Part shown: piece by piece, positions 43,452 to 52,849 of the stretch | Position numbering within the stretch: position 1 is the stretch's first letter | Layout: each line of letters starts with the position of its first letter | DNA from: Symsagittifera roscoffensis | Lineage: Eukaryota; Xenacoelomorpha; Acoela; Convolutidae | Assembly: GCF_963678635.1 (NCBI RefSeq) | Contig: NC_087063.1 | Location: forward strand, 20,590,701 to 20,654,700 | DNA: 64,000 nucleotides | Reading direction: 5' to 3' | Translations under genes and position numbers: made by a program | Notes under the pieces: generated by a model | What the model was told of the DNA's origin: nothing | What the model saw: the letters and a program-made list of their open reading frames with translations, nothing else | Databases searched by the model: none

Positions 43452-46400
43452 TCATGGAACTGTAGATTCATTCATGTTATACTCTAAAAGGTCTGTGTTT
43501 TCGTTAATTGTTGTGTTGTTAAATTTGCGAAAGTATCGGAGGAGTGTTTTGTTTCCTAGAATGGTTGAATCTGCTTTGATAGGTTTAGTTTTATATTTGT
43601 GCCATGATTTCAGTTGTCTAATTACTGGGTCAAGGTTTTGATATTGTTTCAGTGTTGAGATTGTAATTGTTTCTGTTGGGGGGAGAAAAATGTTTTCGAT
43701 TTCTAATTTAGATAAGGGTATTGTATCAAGTGGGTCATGGAGGTCAAAAACTTGATTTATTGTGTATTTTGAATCATTTGTTTGTGGTCCTGATAAATTT
43801 ATTTTATCAGTTAAATCTTCTTTTTCAATTAGTGGAAAATGGTCTTTTTTAGGTAGGTGTTGTTTTGTTCGTTTTTGTTGGGTGTTATTTTTTATCCATT
43901 GAGAATATGGGATTGGTTTGAAGGTTGATGTTCCAAGTAAATCAACTTCATAATGATTATTTTGACAATCTAAATAAAGTGGGAAATGTTGTAAATTATT
44001 TACTTGTGATTGTTCAATATCAGTTTTTACTGCATATTTGCATTCTAATCGAGGTGATGTTTCGTTTTCTGCAAGGTAGAATTTTATATTTTTGGGTATT
44101 TCAACTGTTGTTTTTCGTGTAAGTAATTCAGGTGGTGTATTTCGACTTAAGGTGTCTGGTAATGCAAGATTTTTTCCTGCAGTCCAAACTATATGTAAGT
44201 TTGGAAATTTCATTAGAATTAGTTGAAATCTGTAAACTCGGTGGTTTGGGTTAGATTTCTGTGTGAAAAGAAAAATGATTGGTTTGTGGTCTGTGAATAG
44301 AACTGTTGGATGTTTTGATCCAAGTATCAGAAATTCATATTCTGTCAGTGTATATATTATGGCTGTGCATTCTCTCATTAGAGTTGAGAGTCGTAGCTCT
44401 GCTTGAGTGAATAATCGAGAATTTGCTGATATGAGGTTCATTTTATTTGTACCATTATGTGATTGTAATAGTGCTGCGCCGATGCCAAAGTTCGAAGCAT
44501 CGCACATTGCATAAAATGGTTGATCAGGGTCTGGGATTGTATTTGAAATTTGTTCGGTTAAAAGTTTCTTTATTTCTTCGAATCGTGCTTGATGTTCTGT
44601 ATTCCATTCAAAATTATTTTGTTGTCTAAGGATATTGTAAAATGGTCGTAGATATAATTGCATTTTATAAACATATTTACTTAAAAAGTTTAACATTCCA
44701 AGGAATTCTTGGATTTTCTTTTTATTTGTTGGTGGTTGAAGTTTTTGAATAGCGTCAATGCGTGATTTCAGTGGAGTTATTGTTTTTCTTTCTATGTTAT
44801 GTCCTAAGAATTTAACTCTTGTCAAAAAGAAGTGTGATTTATCGGGGGCGGCCTTCAGATTTTCGTTCTGAAGTATTTGGTGATATTTTTCTAAAACATT
44901 GAACATCTCGTCTTTTGTTTGTGATTGCATAAAAACATCGTTTAAATAGGTGATTGCGTTTTTCTTGAGTATTAGTGGTCTAAAAATTTTGCTCATAAAA
45001 GCTGAAAATGCTGTTGGTCCTATGGATATTCCATAGAATAAGCGGTTAAATTCGTATTGTTGGTTTCCGATAACAAATTGTGTTAAACGTCGTGATTGTT
45101 CATCTAGTGGCATTTGATTGTATGCACTATTCATATCGGCGGTTGTAAAGTATTTGCCGTTTATTTTTGTTAAAATAACTTGTATTGGTTCAATGGGCCA
45201 ATTACATTTTGATTCATCTATAAGTGAATTGAGGTATCTAGCATCGAGAACGATTTTTAATGATTCTCCTTTAGCTAGAATGATAACGGGGTTGATGAAT
45301 GTGTTGCCTTTTGGTTGTTCTTCTTTATTAACTGGTGATATAATATTGTACTGTTCTAAAATATCGAGTAATCTGTTTACTTTATCATGTAAGTGAATTG
45401 GTACTTTACTTGCTCTCTGTTTTTTGAAAACTGCGTCTGGTTTTAATGGGAGATGTAGTGATGAACTGATTTTGCCAACATCGAATTTTGATGTTGCATA
45501 GACTGATGAATATTTAATTAGCTGTTTGGCTAACTTTTCGAATTCGTCTTGTGTTATTTGTGAATGTTGGAAATTAAACATTGTTAAAAATTTTTGTTGG
45601 TCCTCTGTGTAGTTACTGATGTTGAATGTAGGTTTGAAATATGGTGTTTTTGTGAAATAATCCGTATTTCTGTTTTCGTTACTTATTATATTATTTATAG
45701 ATAATTCTTCATTAAGAATTGTAGATTGGCAAATATCTAGTAATTGGAGTATATTATTTACGCGATAGGCTTTTTCGTGTATTGGTGATATTGTAGCGTT
45801 GGTTTCACAATATCCTAAAAGTCCTAAAGGTAATGTTACTTGGTAAGGTGTGTTGTTATAGACATGTAAGGAAATAATATCTGAATTCGAATTTTTCAAA
45901 TATTTTATTGATGAGATTGTGATTTTGAAAAATTTATGAATAGGTTTGAATTCAAAATCTGACATATAAAATTTTTGTTTGTTTTGTTCTTTATCATATT
46001 GGTGAACTTGTTTGATTGAAAAATTATATATGTTTCCTGATAGTGGTTTCAGGTGTTTTCTTTGTTGGTTATATATTGGATAAAATTTTGAAAAGAATGG
46101 TGGTTGTTTGTTTAATCTTTGAAAAAATGTTAGGGATGTTTCTTTTGTTTTTGTATATTTATCTTTGATTAATATTTTACTATTTAGGATGTTAATTGTT
46201 GGTATATACTTTGAAATAAATGGTATTCCAATGATATTATATTTAATATCAGTGATATGGAATATTTGTTTAAATGGCTTGTTTAGAATTTTACTTTGCT
46301 CCATTGTTCTGGTAGGGAGGAGAAATAATTGGATTTTTCCGTAGTTTATCAATGTTGATCCTTGTGCTGTTGCTAGTTTGCTGGAGGTTTCAAGAGGTGT

Positions 46401-49400
46401 TAGCTTTGGATGTAAAGTTTTTATTTCATTCCATGTGGGAATGTTTATTATGTTTGATTCTGCTCCTGAATCAATTAAAAAATCTATTTCAAGGTCTGGT
46501 GGTTGAAATTCTTTATTTCTTGGGCTTTCTAAGAGAAATGGTATTGTCCAGATTTTTTCTTTGGGTTGTTCTTTTTGTATATTTTGGTAGATGTGGTGTG
46601 TATTCAAGCATTTTGTTTTGACATTTTGATTGGGTTGTTCTGTAGTATTTTTTGCATTTGTTTCTTGCGTTGTTGGTGTGGAATTTATGGGTGTAGTGTA
46701 ATAATTTTGAAGAAATTCTGATTGATTTTCATATATATGTGATGGAAAGGGTTGTTCATATATGACAGATTCATAGTCATTTTCGACTTTTATCATATTG
46801 ATAGCAAGAGTGTTTTCAGTATCACTTTCTGAATCTGATGATGTACAGTTTATTTGATTGAGTTGTAACGTATCAGTTACTGTGTCATCAATACCTGGGG
46901 GGTCTGATGTTGTTTCTGGGTTAGCTTGTACTTGATTGATTTGTCTTTGATGTTTAGGTGTACTGCTTCTATGACGATTATTAGAGTTATTATAGTGATT
47001 ATTATTCCGGTGTGGTGATTGGGAATAATTTCTATAACGATTATTATAACTTGGGTGTCGATTTTGTGAATTATTTCGCGATCTGTTTTGGTAATTATTG
47101 TTTGGTCTGTTATAGTTCGATCTATTATATGAGTTATTCCTTGATCGATTGTTCGGGTAATTCTGGTTTCGGTTGTTTGAATAACTTCTATTTCTATTAT
47201 AGGAGTAGTTTCTATTCCTATTGTATGATGAATTTCGTGATTGGTTGTTTGGATAGTAGTTATTTCTTGATTGGGAATTAGATCTAGAAACAAATCGTTG
47301 TGTATTTGAATTTGATCTGGAGTAGTTATTTCTACTATTTGGTCTATTGTAGTGATTTTGTGATGAGTTTTGTGTATTTCTTCGTTCTGGTGATCTTCCT
47401 CTATAACTTGAGTTATATGGGGATTGATTTCTTGTATAACTTGTATTGTTCGGAAGTGGTTTTCCTGAACTGTTGTTGCTGTATACATTTTTGTTTGGTA
47501 GATTTTGATCTTTTTTCATATATTGATAGAATGATTTATTTGGTTCTTTGTATTTTTGAGGTTTATTTTGACTATCTTGCTGTTTTTGTCTACATTCGGA
47601 AATACTATGTCCGTATCGGCGGCAATAATTACACCATTTTTTGAAAGATGGTTTGCCTTTAAAGTTCGGGTTCTTTTCGTAAATATTGAGTATTTCAGTG
47701 ATTTTTTCAACGAGGTCTGTTTCTGATTCCTGTATATTATTAATATTAGTGGGAGTCGTTTCAATTTTGTTAACGTATTGTAATTTCAGATTTTCCGTTT
47801 CTTCTAGTTTCATCGTGATTTCTGCTTGTTCTAATTTGTCTACTAGTTTTCGAAAATCTAAATCGGGTTCTCGAATTGAAGAAGGATGGGATGCTCTCTT
47901 TTTTATTGCTATTTTCCTTAATTGTGGTGTTAAGGTCATCATTAAGATTTCTGTCATCTTTGTGTTTTTATAGTCATGTGTATTTAGTGAGTATGCTTTT
48001 CGAACTAGTGTTTCGATTCGTACTGCTATTTGCTTGATGGTTTCGTTTGGTAATCTGCGAATTTCATTACATAAAACTCTTTGTTGTTGTTTGTTTCTTT
48101 CGGAGTCAAACATTTTTGAAAATTCTTGTGTAAATCTTTTCCAGTTTGATTTTATTTCTAGAGGTAGTACTGAAAACCATTTTTGGGCTGCGCCATCTAA
48201 GGTTGTTTGTATCAACGCTGTGCGTCGATGTATCCAGTTTTGATGTAGTGGCGTATTAATTGGTTCAGGTCCTATATTTAAAATCAGGTTTGCTGTTACT
48301 GCATTTAAATAATCTTCTACAGAGTATTCAGGGTCTGTTCCTGTGAAAACCATTAAAGGTTTGTTTGATGTTATTGATGATCCACCCATAAGGTATGGAT
48401 TCATTGTCATTTGTAATGATTCTGCTGCATTTGGCATTTGAGAAAAATTTGAAAGTTGGTTTCTTGTTATTTCATGTTGTTGGAGATAATATGGGAGTGG
48501 TATTTCATTTTGCATTTGTGATGCTTGATACGAGTGTGCAGTCATTGGATTTTGTTGTTGAATTGGTTGAAAAGATTGTGTATTAATTGGATTTTGTTGT
48601 TGAATTGGTTGTTGATGTTGTGCATCTATTGATTGTGGAGAAAAATTTCTATGATTTGTACGTGTTCTCTGTATTCCTTGTCTACGATATTCTTGAGTAT
48701 TTGGTGCAAATATATCTGGTTGTAAGAAATCGTCATCTGAGGATAAATAATCCATTTGATAAGATGTTTGTTTTTTATTTTTATTCTGTTGAAAAAATGG
48801 GTAATTTTCACTGCGATCCTGTGGAGGATTTGGTTGAAAATTTTTGGAATTATATTGGGCCGTTGGGTTATCCCAGTTTCGAGGTTTTGTATATTGATTA
48901 AAATTCCTTTGTGGTTGATAATTTGTTTTTGATGGATGTGTATAATTATAATTATGGTCTGCAAAGTTGTTTTTAGTGAATGTTTTGCGTGTTTTTGATG
49001 GTATTGTCATGGGTCTGTATGTTTGGTAATCCATATGGGAATATTTTGGAGCAACCGAAGGTTTAACGGTTGATTGTAAGGTTACCTGTGTTTGTGAAGG
49101 GTTTGTATTTCTTGGTGTTGTTAAATTTGGGCGTATTGGTGAAATACTTTGTTGTGTAGTTGTTGTGTGTACAATTTCTTCATTTATGAAGTGTGATGGT
49201 GTCTGGATATCTTGTTGAGTAAGATTCCTAGTTCCATTGAGGTTTTCGTTGTGTATGACTGTCGAGTTTAAACTATTATTTTGTGTATCGGGTAAAAATG
49301 TATTATAGTTTAATGGTGTTGCATCAATTGTTAATGGTATTACTCTTACATAATCTCTTATGTAAGATATTGTACCTATTGCTTGACTTGAGATTGATTG

Positions 49401-50156
49401 TGGAAAGCTTATAAATGCGTGATGAGACCATTCGGGGTCCCAAACATAATCTGATTGTTCTGTGATAGCGGTATCATCGTTCGAATTTTGGGGTCTAAAA
49501 TTTTTTCTTGCTTGTGCAATTAAATCAATATTGTGTGTGAAATAATCTATTATGAACCATGCTAAAATTTTTTGTAGATCGTGTTTGGTATGTTGTGAAA
49601 CGTCATCTTTCGTGAAATTTTCTTTAATGATGTTTAAATAACTAGAGAGTAGTGTAATTTCATGTCGTACTTTCAAATGTTTAGATGTTTCTGTCGGTGA
49701 GACATTTGTTAGTGGGATTTCGTTTTCTAATATCGAAATATAACTATATATTATTGCGAAAACTTCATTGGTGAATATGGAGTTTGCTCTTTGTGAGTTA
49801 TGATATTGGATGCTTTTTATATATTCTGAAAAAACTTTTGAAAATTCTAAATCAAGATCGTCTGTTTGAATAGTATATGTTCTATTATTATGGTTTGGGG
49901 AAGTGAATTCTATGGAGTAGATTCCATACTGTTGTGTTATGTTGCATATATCTTTTAAGTAGTGGTCTATGATTTGTCTTTTGATTTTTACATCGGGGAA
50001 CTCTGTTTTACATGGACTGATTCCGGGTTCAAATAAATTTACGAGTAAATTTTGACAAAATATGTGTTGTCCTCTATCAGTATCTGCGTCTACTATAAAA
50101 GGAAAGATTTCATCATCATCTGGAGTTTCTTCACCTGGGGTGTGCGTTGAACTCAT
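43452..50156 (-). CDS. Gag, protease, reverse transcriptase and RNase H of the large element
   Basis: One 2234-residue frame. Residues 1-600 are low in complexity and rich in Gln, Asn and Thr. Residues ~610-800 match retrotransposon Gag (WFSVLPLEIKSNWKRFTQEF). A CCHC knuckle (CNYCRRYGHSISEC) lies at ~840-855 and is followed by ~150 residues of Asn/Arg/Ser/Tyr-rich RNA-binding-like repeats (905-1058). The aspartic protease motif LIDSGAES is at ~1227. RT spans ~1590-1790 (FTTADMNSAYNQMPLDE) and RNase H ~1870-2000 (CDASNFGIGAALL, FTDHKPI). The ~600-residue Gag prefix and the Asn-rich block are larger than usual for the family. Gag and Pol share one frame, so no frameshift would be needed between them. 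Confidence 0.9.
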   Translation of the reverse strand: MSSTHTPGEETPDDDEIFPFIVDADTDRGQHIFCQNLLVNLFEPGISPCKTEFPDVKIKRQIIDHYLKDICNITQQYGIYSIEFTSPNHNNRTYTIQTDDLDLEFSKVFSEYIKSIQYHNSQRANSIFTNEVFAIIYSYISILENEIPLTNVSPTETSKHLKVRHEITLLSSYLNIIKENFTKDDVSQHTKHDLQKILAWFIIDYFTHNIDLIAQARKNFRPQNSNDDTAITEQSDYVWDPEWSHHAFISFPQSISSQAIGTISYIRDYVRVIPLTIDATPLNYNTFLPDTQNNSLNSTVIHNENLNGTRNLTQQDIQTPSHFINEEIVHTTTTQQSISPIRPNLTTPRNTNPSQTQVTLQSTVKPSVAPKYSHMDYQTYRPMTIPSKTRKTFTKNNFADHNYNYTHPSKTNYQPQRNFNQYTKPRNWDNPTAQYNSKNFQPNPPQDRSENYPFFQQNKNKKQTSYQMDYLSSDDDFLQPDIFAPNTQEYRRQGIQRTRTNHRNFSPQSIDAQHQQPIQQQNPINTQSFQPIQQQNPMTAHSYQASQMQNEIPLPYYLQQHEITRNQLSNFSQMPNAAESLQMTMNPYLMGGSSITSNKPLMVFTGTDPEYSVEDYLNAVTANLILNIGPEPINTPLHQNWIHRRTALIQTTLDGAAQKWFSVLPLEIKSNWKRFTQEFSKMFDSERNKQQQRVLCNEIRRLPNETIKQIAVRIETLVRKAYSLNTHDYKNTKMTEILMMTLTPQLRKIAIKKRASHPSSIREPDLDFRKLVDKLEQAEITMKLEETENLKLQYVNKIETTPTNINNIQESETDLVEKITEILNIYEKNPNFKGKPSFKKWCNYCRRYGHSISECRQKQQDSQNKPQKYKEPNKSFYQYMKKDQNLPNKNVYSNNSSGKPLPNNTSYTRNQSPYNSSYRGRSPERRNTQNSSQNHYNRPNSRNNYSRSNSNTQRFVSRSNSQSRNNYYPNNQSRNSSYNRNRNYSYNRNRSYSNNRNQNYPNNRSRNNSYNRSNYNRPNNNYQNRSRNNSQNRHPSYNNRYRNYSQSPHRNNNHYNNSNNRHRSSTPKHQRQINQVQANPETTSDPPGIDDTVTDTLQLNQINCTSSDSESDTENTLAINMIKVENDYESVIYEQPFPSHIYENQSEFLQNYYTTPINSTPTTQETNAKNTTEQPNQNVKTKCLNTHHIYQNIQKEQPKEKIWTIPFLLESPRNKEFQPPDLEIDFLIDSGAESNIINIPTWNEIKTLHPKLTPLETSSKLATAQGSTLINYGKIQLFLLPTRTMEQSKILNKPFKQIFHITDIKYNIIGIPFISKYIPTINILNSKILIKDKYTKTKETSLTFFQRLNKQPPFFSKFYPIYNQQRKHLKPLSGNIYNFSIKQVHQYDKEQNKQKFYMSDFEFKPIHKFFKITISSIKYLKNSNSDIISLHVYNNTPYQVTLPLGLLGYCETNATISPIHEKAYRVNNILQLLDICQSTILNEELSINNIISNENRNTDYFTKTPYFKPTFNISNYTEDQQKFLTMFNFQHSQITQDEFEKLAKQLIKYSSVYATSKFDVGKISSSLHLPLKPDAVFKKQRASKVPIHLHDKVNRLLDILEQYNIISPVNKEEQPKGNTFINPVIILAKGESLKIVLDARYLNSLIDESKCNWPIEPIQVILTKINGKYFTTADMNSAYNQMPLDEQSRRLTQFVIGNQQYEFNRLFYGISIGPTAFSAFMSKIFRPLILKKNAITYLNDVFMQSQTKDEMFNVLEKYHQILQNENLKAAPDKSHFFLTRVKFLGHNIERKTITPLKSRIDAIQKLQPPTNKKKIQEFLGMLNFLSKYVYKMQLYLRPFYNILRQQNNFEWNTEHQARFEEIKKLLTEQISNTIPDPDQPFYAMCDASNFGIGAALLQSHNGTNKMNLISANSRLFTQAELRLSTLMRECTAIIYTLTEYEFLILGSKHPTVLFTDHKPIIFLFTQKSNPNHRVYRFQLILMKFPNLHIVWTAGKNLALPDTLSRNTPPELLTRKTTVEIPKNIKFYLAENETSPRLECKYAVKTDIEQSQVNNLQHFPLYLDCQNNHYEVDLLGTSTFKPIPYSQWIKNNTQQKRTKQHLPKKDHFPLIEKEDLTDKINLSGPQTNDSKYTINQVFDLHDPLDTIPLSKLEIENIFLPPTETITISTLKQYQNLDPVIRQLKSWHKYKTKPIKADSTILGNKTLLRYFRKFNNTTINENTDLLEYNMNESTVP

Positions 50157-50598
50157 TTTTTCGTTCGATTACTGTTAATATGTAATTATTAATGTGTCGA
50201 ATTGGTTGATTCCAATTGTATAAATGTACTGGTTTGTGTTTGTACTGCTTTTTTATTCTTCTTTTTCCTCTTTGTGATGAATTTGAAGTTGTTTCTGAGT
50301 CAGAGAAATATAATTGATCGTGAAGTGGGCAATTTTTATCTATTGATTCTTTTAGTTTGTAAAGTTCGTCTAAACTGTTGGTTTCTGATTCTGAAAATGC
50401 GTTTCGATTTTTTGAAAATCTTTTTCGTGTTATTTGTCTTTGTTTCGTTATTATTTTTCTTTTTAGTGTTTGTCGTTTTGTTCGAATGTATCCAACTGTT
50501 TGTGTATGAGGTGTGATTACAAGGTCGTATTTTTTGTTATCTATTTCACAATTGTGTAAAATGATTGTTTGTTTATTTCCTAGGTTTTTAAATGACAT
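50131..50598 (-). CDS. Basic 155-residue ORF upstream of gag
   Basis: It overlaps the gag-pol start by 26 bases in another frame. The middle is strongly basic (KRQTLKRKIITKQRQITRKR), then acidic/serine-rich (FSESETNSLDE, YFSDSETTSNSSQ), then basic again. The basic block could be a nuclear-localisation or RNA-binding signal. No family is recognised. Position and charge recall small regulatory proteins of complex retroviruses, which is only an analogy. Confidence 0.5.
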   Translation of the reverse strand: MSFKNLGNKQTIILHNCEIDNKKYDLVITPHTQTVGYIRTKRQTLKRKIITKQRQITRKRFSKNRNAFSESETNSLDELYKLKESIDKNCPLHDQLYFSDSETTSNSSQRGKRRIKKQYKHKPVHLYNWNQPIRHINNYILTVIERKNEFNAHPR

Positions 50599-51115
50599 AA
50601 GGTTTAGAATGACGGATGCAAAAGGTTGTTAAATGATTTCTATTTTCCTAAACTGTTAGTTCTTACGATTTTTTGGTTAGCTTAACCTGGGTCTGTTTGT
50701 TCAGGGTTGGAGAGAAAAGTATATCGATTCCGAAGAATGATTTTTACTTTCTCGTGACTAGTATAAGCTAAGGTGTTAACTTACTTAATCTTACTTAGGG
50801 GTAGTGATTGTGTTCAAGGGTTGGAGAATAGTAAATCGATCCACAAGGTTCAGGTATAATTAGAACGCGAGTAGTTCGTTAGATACTATTTTAAACTTAC
50901 GAAGTCTAAGATTTATCCTGGGTCTGGTAAGAGGGGGGGTCAAGTGAAGGATGAATAACCGAAGTTCTTCACTGTTTATCCTAATTTGAATGATTAGTTT
51001 TGTTTTAAAAATTTCTATTAGTCTTGGGTCTTTAGAAAGGGTTGGGTAGTGAATCGACGTTTGAGGTCGTTAGACACTAATTAAGTGGGTGGGGGAGAAC
51101 AAAGTTGTTCTGTTT

Positions 51116-51200
51116 GATCCAAGGATAAGCCTTGATGATCAAATTTAAAATTTAATTAAGTAGAAAATGATTTAAGATCCAAGGATAAGCCTTGATGATC
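51116..51200 (-). repeat. Duplicated hairpin-like leader motif
   Basis: GATCCAAGGATAAGCCTTG followed by ATGATC occurs at 51116-51140 and, identically, at 51176-51200. CCAAGG and CCTTG can pair around ATAAG. The same pair is present in the deleted element at 8359-8450, with changed loop bases. Confidence 0.6.
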
Positions 51201-51530
51201 TGGTTTTAAAATTAAGTGAATTTAAGTTTTAATAAAGTTTTAAATGTGTGTAAAGGAAAGATTTAGTGTTTTGATGATATTAGTGAGTTGATGATTGCTG
51301 TTATGTTTTAGGTGATGAAGCTGGAACAACAGGATGATTTATGATTACTAACCATTTATTGTCATGCTACTAATTTTTATTTTTATTTTCCAATAAATAT
51401 TTTTCAAACATGTTTTGTATAATACTGCAGAGTTTTAGGGAAACGATCTTAGATCTTTTTATCAATCGTTATTGTATAATATTAATTTTGTTTAGCGCCT
51501 TAAATGATTTTGAAGAGTAACTTCAAGGTT

Positions 51531-51764
51531 TTATGTTTGCGAATGGAAATCTAAATTCATTGCAAGTAGTATTCGAAATATAAAAGTTTGTTCTGGCTTT
51601 TGCCGAACTATCATATAACTATACGGCAAGTTTCTACTTTGTCGTATGTCGTCTTTGGTTCGAGGTCTTCTTCCAATTCCGGGTAGTTCTATTATGGTTC
51701 GGAATATTGGCTCTGATCTATTGAGTCGGAGAGACATTTCAATTAAATTATTGTCGTATAACAT
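51531..51764 (-). CDS. Leader mini-ORF, 77 residues, of the large element
   Basis: It starts 86 bp after the primer-binding site. Counterpart of 7760-7993 in the deleted element, with about half the residues shared, the same length and the same position. Shared blocks are NLIEMS.RLN, RRPR, YMI.R.KPEQTF.FR and MNLDF/VNLNF. Many DNA differences fall on third codon positions, which suggests selection on the protein. No known domain. Confidence 0.5.
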   Translation of the reverse strand: MLYDNNLIEMSLRLNRSEPIFRTIIELPGIGRRPRTKDDIRQSRNLPYSYMIVRQKPEQTFIFRILLAMNLDFHSQT

Positions 51765-51834
51765 TTTGTAAATGTTTTTGTCTAATTTCTAATCTATTTT
51801 TGGTTAATTCTAATCTAGTAAGGTCTTGTTCGAG

Positions 51835-51850
51835 ACTTATGGTCGCACCA
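51835..51850 (-). promoter_or_regulatory. Primer-binding site of the large element
   Basis: On the minus strand TGGTGCGACCATAAGTC starts two bases after the 5' LTR. It begins TGG as a tRNA-primed site must, and the first ten bases equal those of the deleted element. Confidence 0.75.
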
Positions 51851-51852
51851 GA

Positions 51853-52260
51853 TGAGTTAGGACCGAAGTGTAACTCATAGAGTAATTTCGGATAGGGTAC
51901 ACCGTCTGCTCGTCACGCTATCTTATTTTCGGCCGGATAGATTCGTGCAACTTCTTAGTCTAATACCGATCCTAATCTTACTCTTATACTATCTAGTCTC
52001 AGGTTGTTTAACTAGTCTCTGCTAGGCTCAATAGATCTAGGGTATACTGGTTTATTGCGGCTGCTGAAGTGCTCGGGAGAGTCCAACTAATTTCTAAGTT
52101 AAATTCAAATCTCTCTGGTGCTGAAATTACAAGTAACTTCAGCACTTACAAATAAGTGGGTTGTTAGTTAGATGGATCATGATTGGTTAATATTAAATAC
52201 TTTACATTGGTAAAACATTTAATTTATCCAATCATAAAATATAGTTTAGATCAGGTTCCA
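51853..52260 (-). repeat. 5' LTR of the large element
   Basis: 408 bp, same as 33408-33815 at every base I compared. Hairpin GTGCTGAA…TTCAGCAC at 52118-52145. The outer border at 52260/52261 is followed by the GAAA target duplication. Confidence 0.93.
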
Positions 52261-52849
52261 GAAAATCGATACAAAAAGGGGATACATTATTTAGGGCATA
52301 CTAACAACAACCAAGAGACTAAGCAGCAGCATAAAAGGAGTTCTGGGGCAGCCACCAAGAGATTCCAACAAACTCCTAAGATCTGTGGGAGGGTATATTC
52401 TAATCTCGAAGAGGTTGCAACAAAACATACTTCTTCTAATTCCTCTTTATTGCAGTTTTTTTCTTATGAGTCCATATCTGGGACATTTGTCGAATAAGAC
52501 ACCCTTTAGATCATTTTTTAATATCAGATGCAACTTCATTGTAGTCGTTCTTGCAAATATGAAAATTTCTAAATTTTGTAGCCCAAATTCTAACTAACCT
52601 GTCCAATCGAAAAATAACTTCCGAAAACCGAAAAGACCGACTGGCACACATTCTATACAAACATGCATTCATACAAACGGCTGTCATTTTATCATTTGGA
52701 ATTTACACCGACAGACCTACTGCCGAGAACCCAGGAGGCCGACACGACAAAGAAAAAATTGCGATCCGGTCGACATTCACAATCCAGACCTTTGGCCCCT
52801 CAAGCAAATACTTTACCTCGATATTAAATAGCAAGATCCGAAATCATCT
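52261..52849. other. No gene recognised
   Basis: Flank of the large LTR element. A plus-strand frame running out of the LTR to 52497 has no recognised domain. Confidence 0.4.

Larger units (their letters stand above)
50599..51840 (-). other. Long leader of the large element
   Basis: About 1.2 kb between the primer site and the first ORF near gag. It contains the 77-residue mini-ORF (51531-51764), the duplicated hairpin motif (51116-51200) and several diverged copies of a CCTGGGTCTG…GGGTTGGAGA block (near 50690, 50820, 50925 and 51030). Most of it is matched in the deleted element at 7668-8830. Confidence 0.6.
33408..52260 (-). mobile_element. Very long Ty3/gypsy-type LTR retroelement with envelope-like region, 18.85 kb
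   Basis: Direct repeats 33408-33815 and 51853-52260 are 408 bp, begin TG and end CA, and read as identical. GAAA flanks the element on both sides (33404-33407 and 52261-52264). On the minus strand the order is LTR, primer-binding site, leader with mini-ORF, basic ORF, gag-protease-RT-RNase H, integrase, two tiny membrane ORFs, Ser/Thr/Pro-rich frame, envelope-like region, 599-residue ORF, 3' region, LTR. Domain order RT-RNase H-integrase places it in Ty3/gypsy. Identical LTRs mean a recent insertion. It looks nearly whole, with only a few breaks. Its length is well above the 5-10 kb usual for the family, owing to accessory ORFs and long non-coding ends. Confidence 0.93.

Noticed and set aside
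46877-47488. A 203-codon minus-strand frame inside gag-pol, rich in Ile, Thr and His
   Set aside because: It is an out-of-frame reading of the Asn/Arg/Tyr-codon repeats in the gag tail; its odd composition is explained by that repeat.
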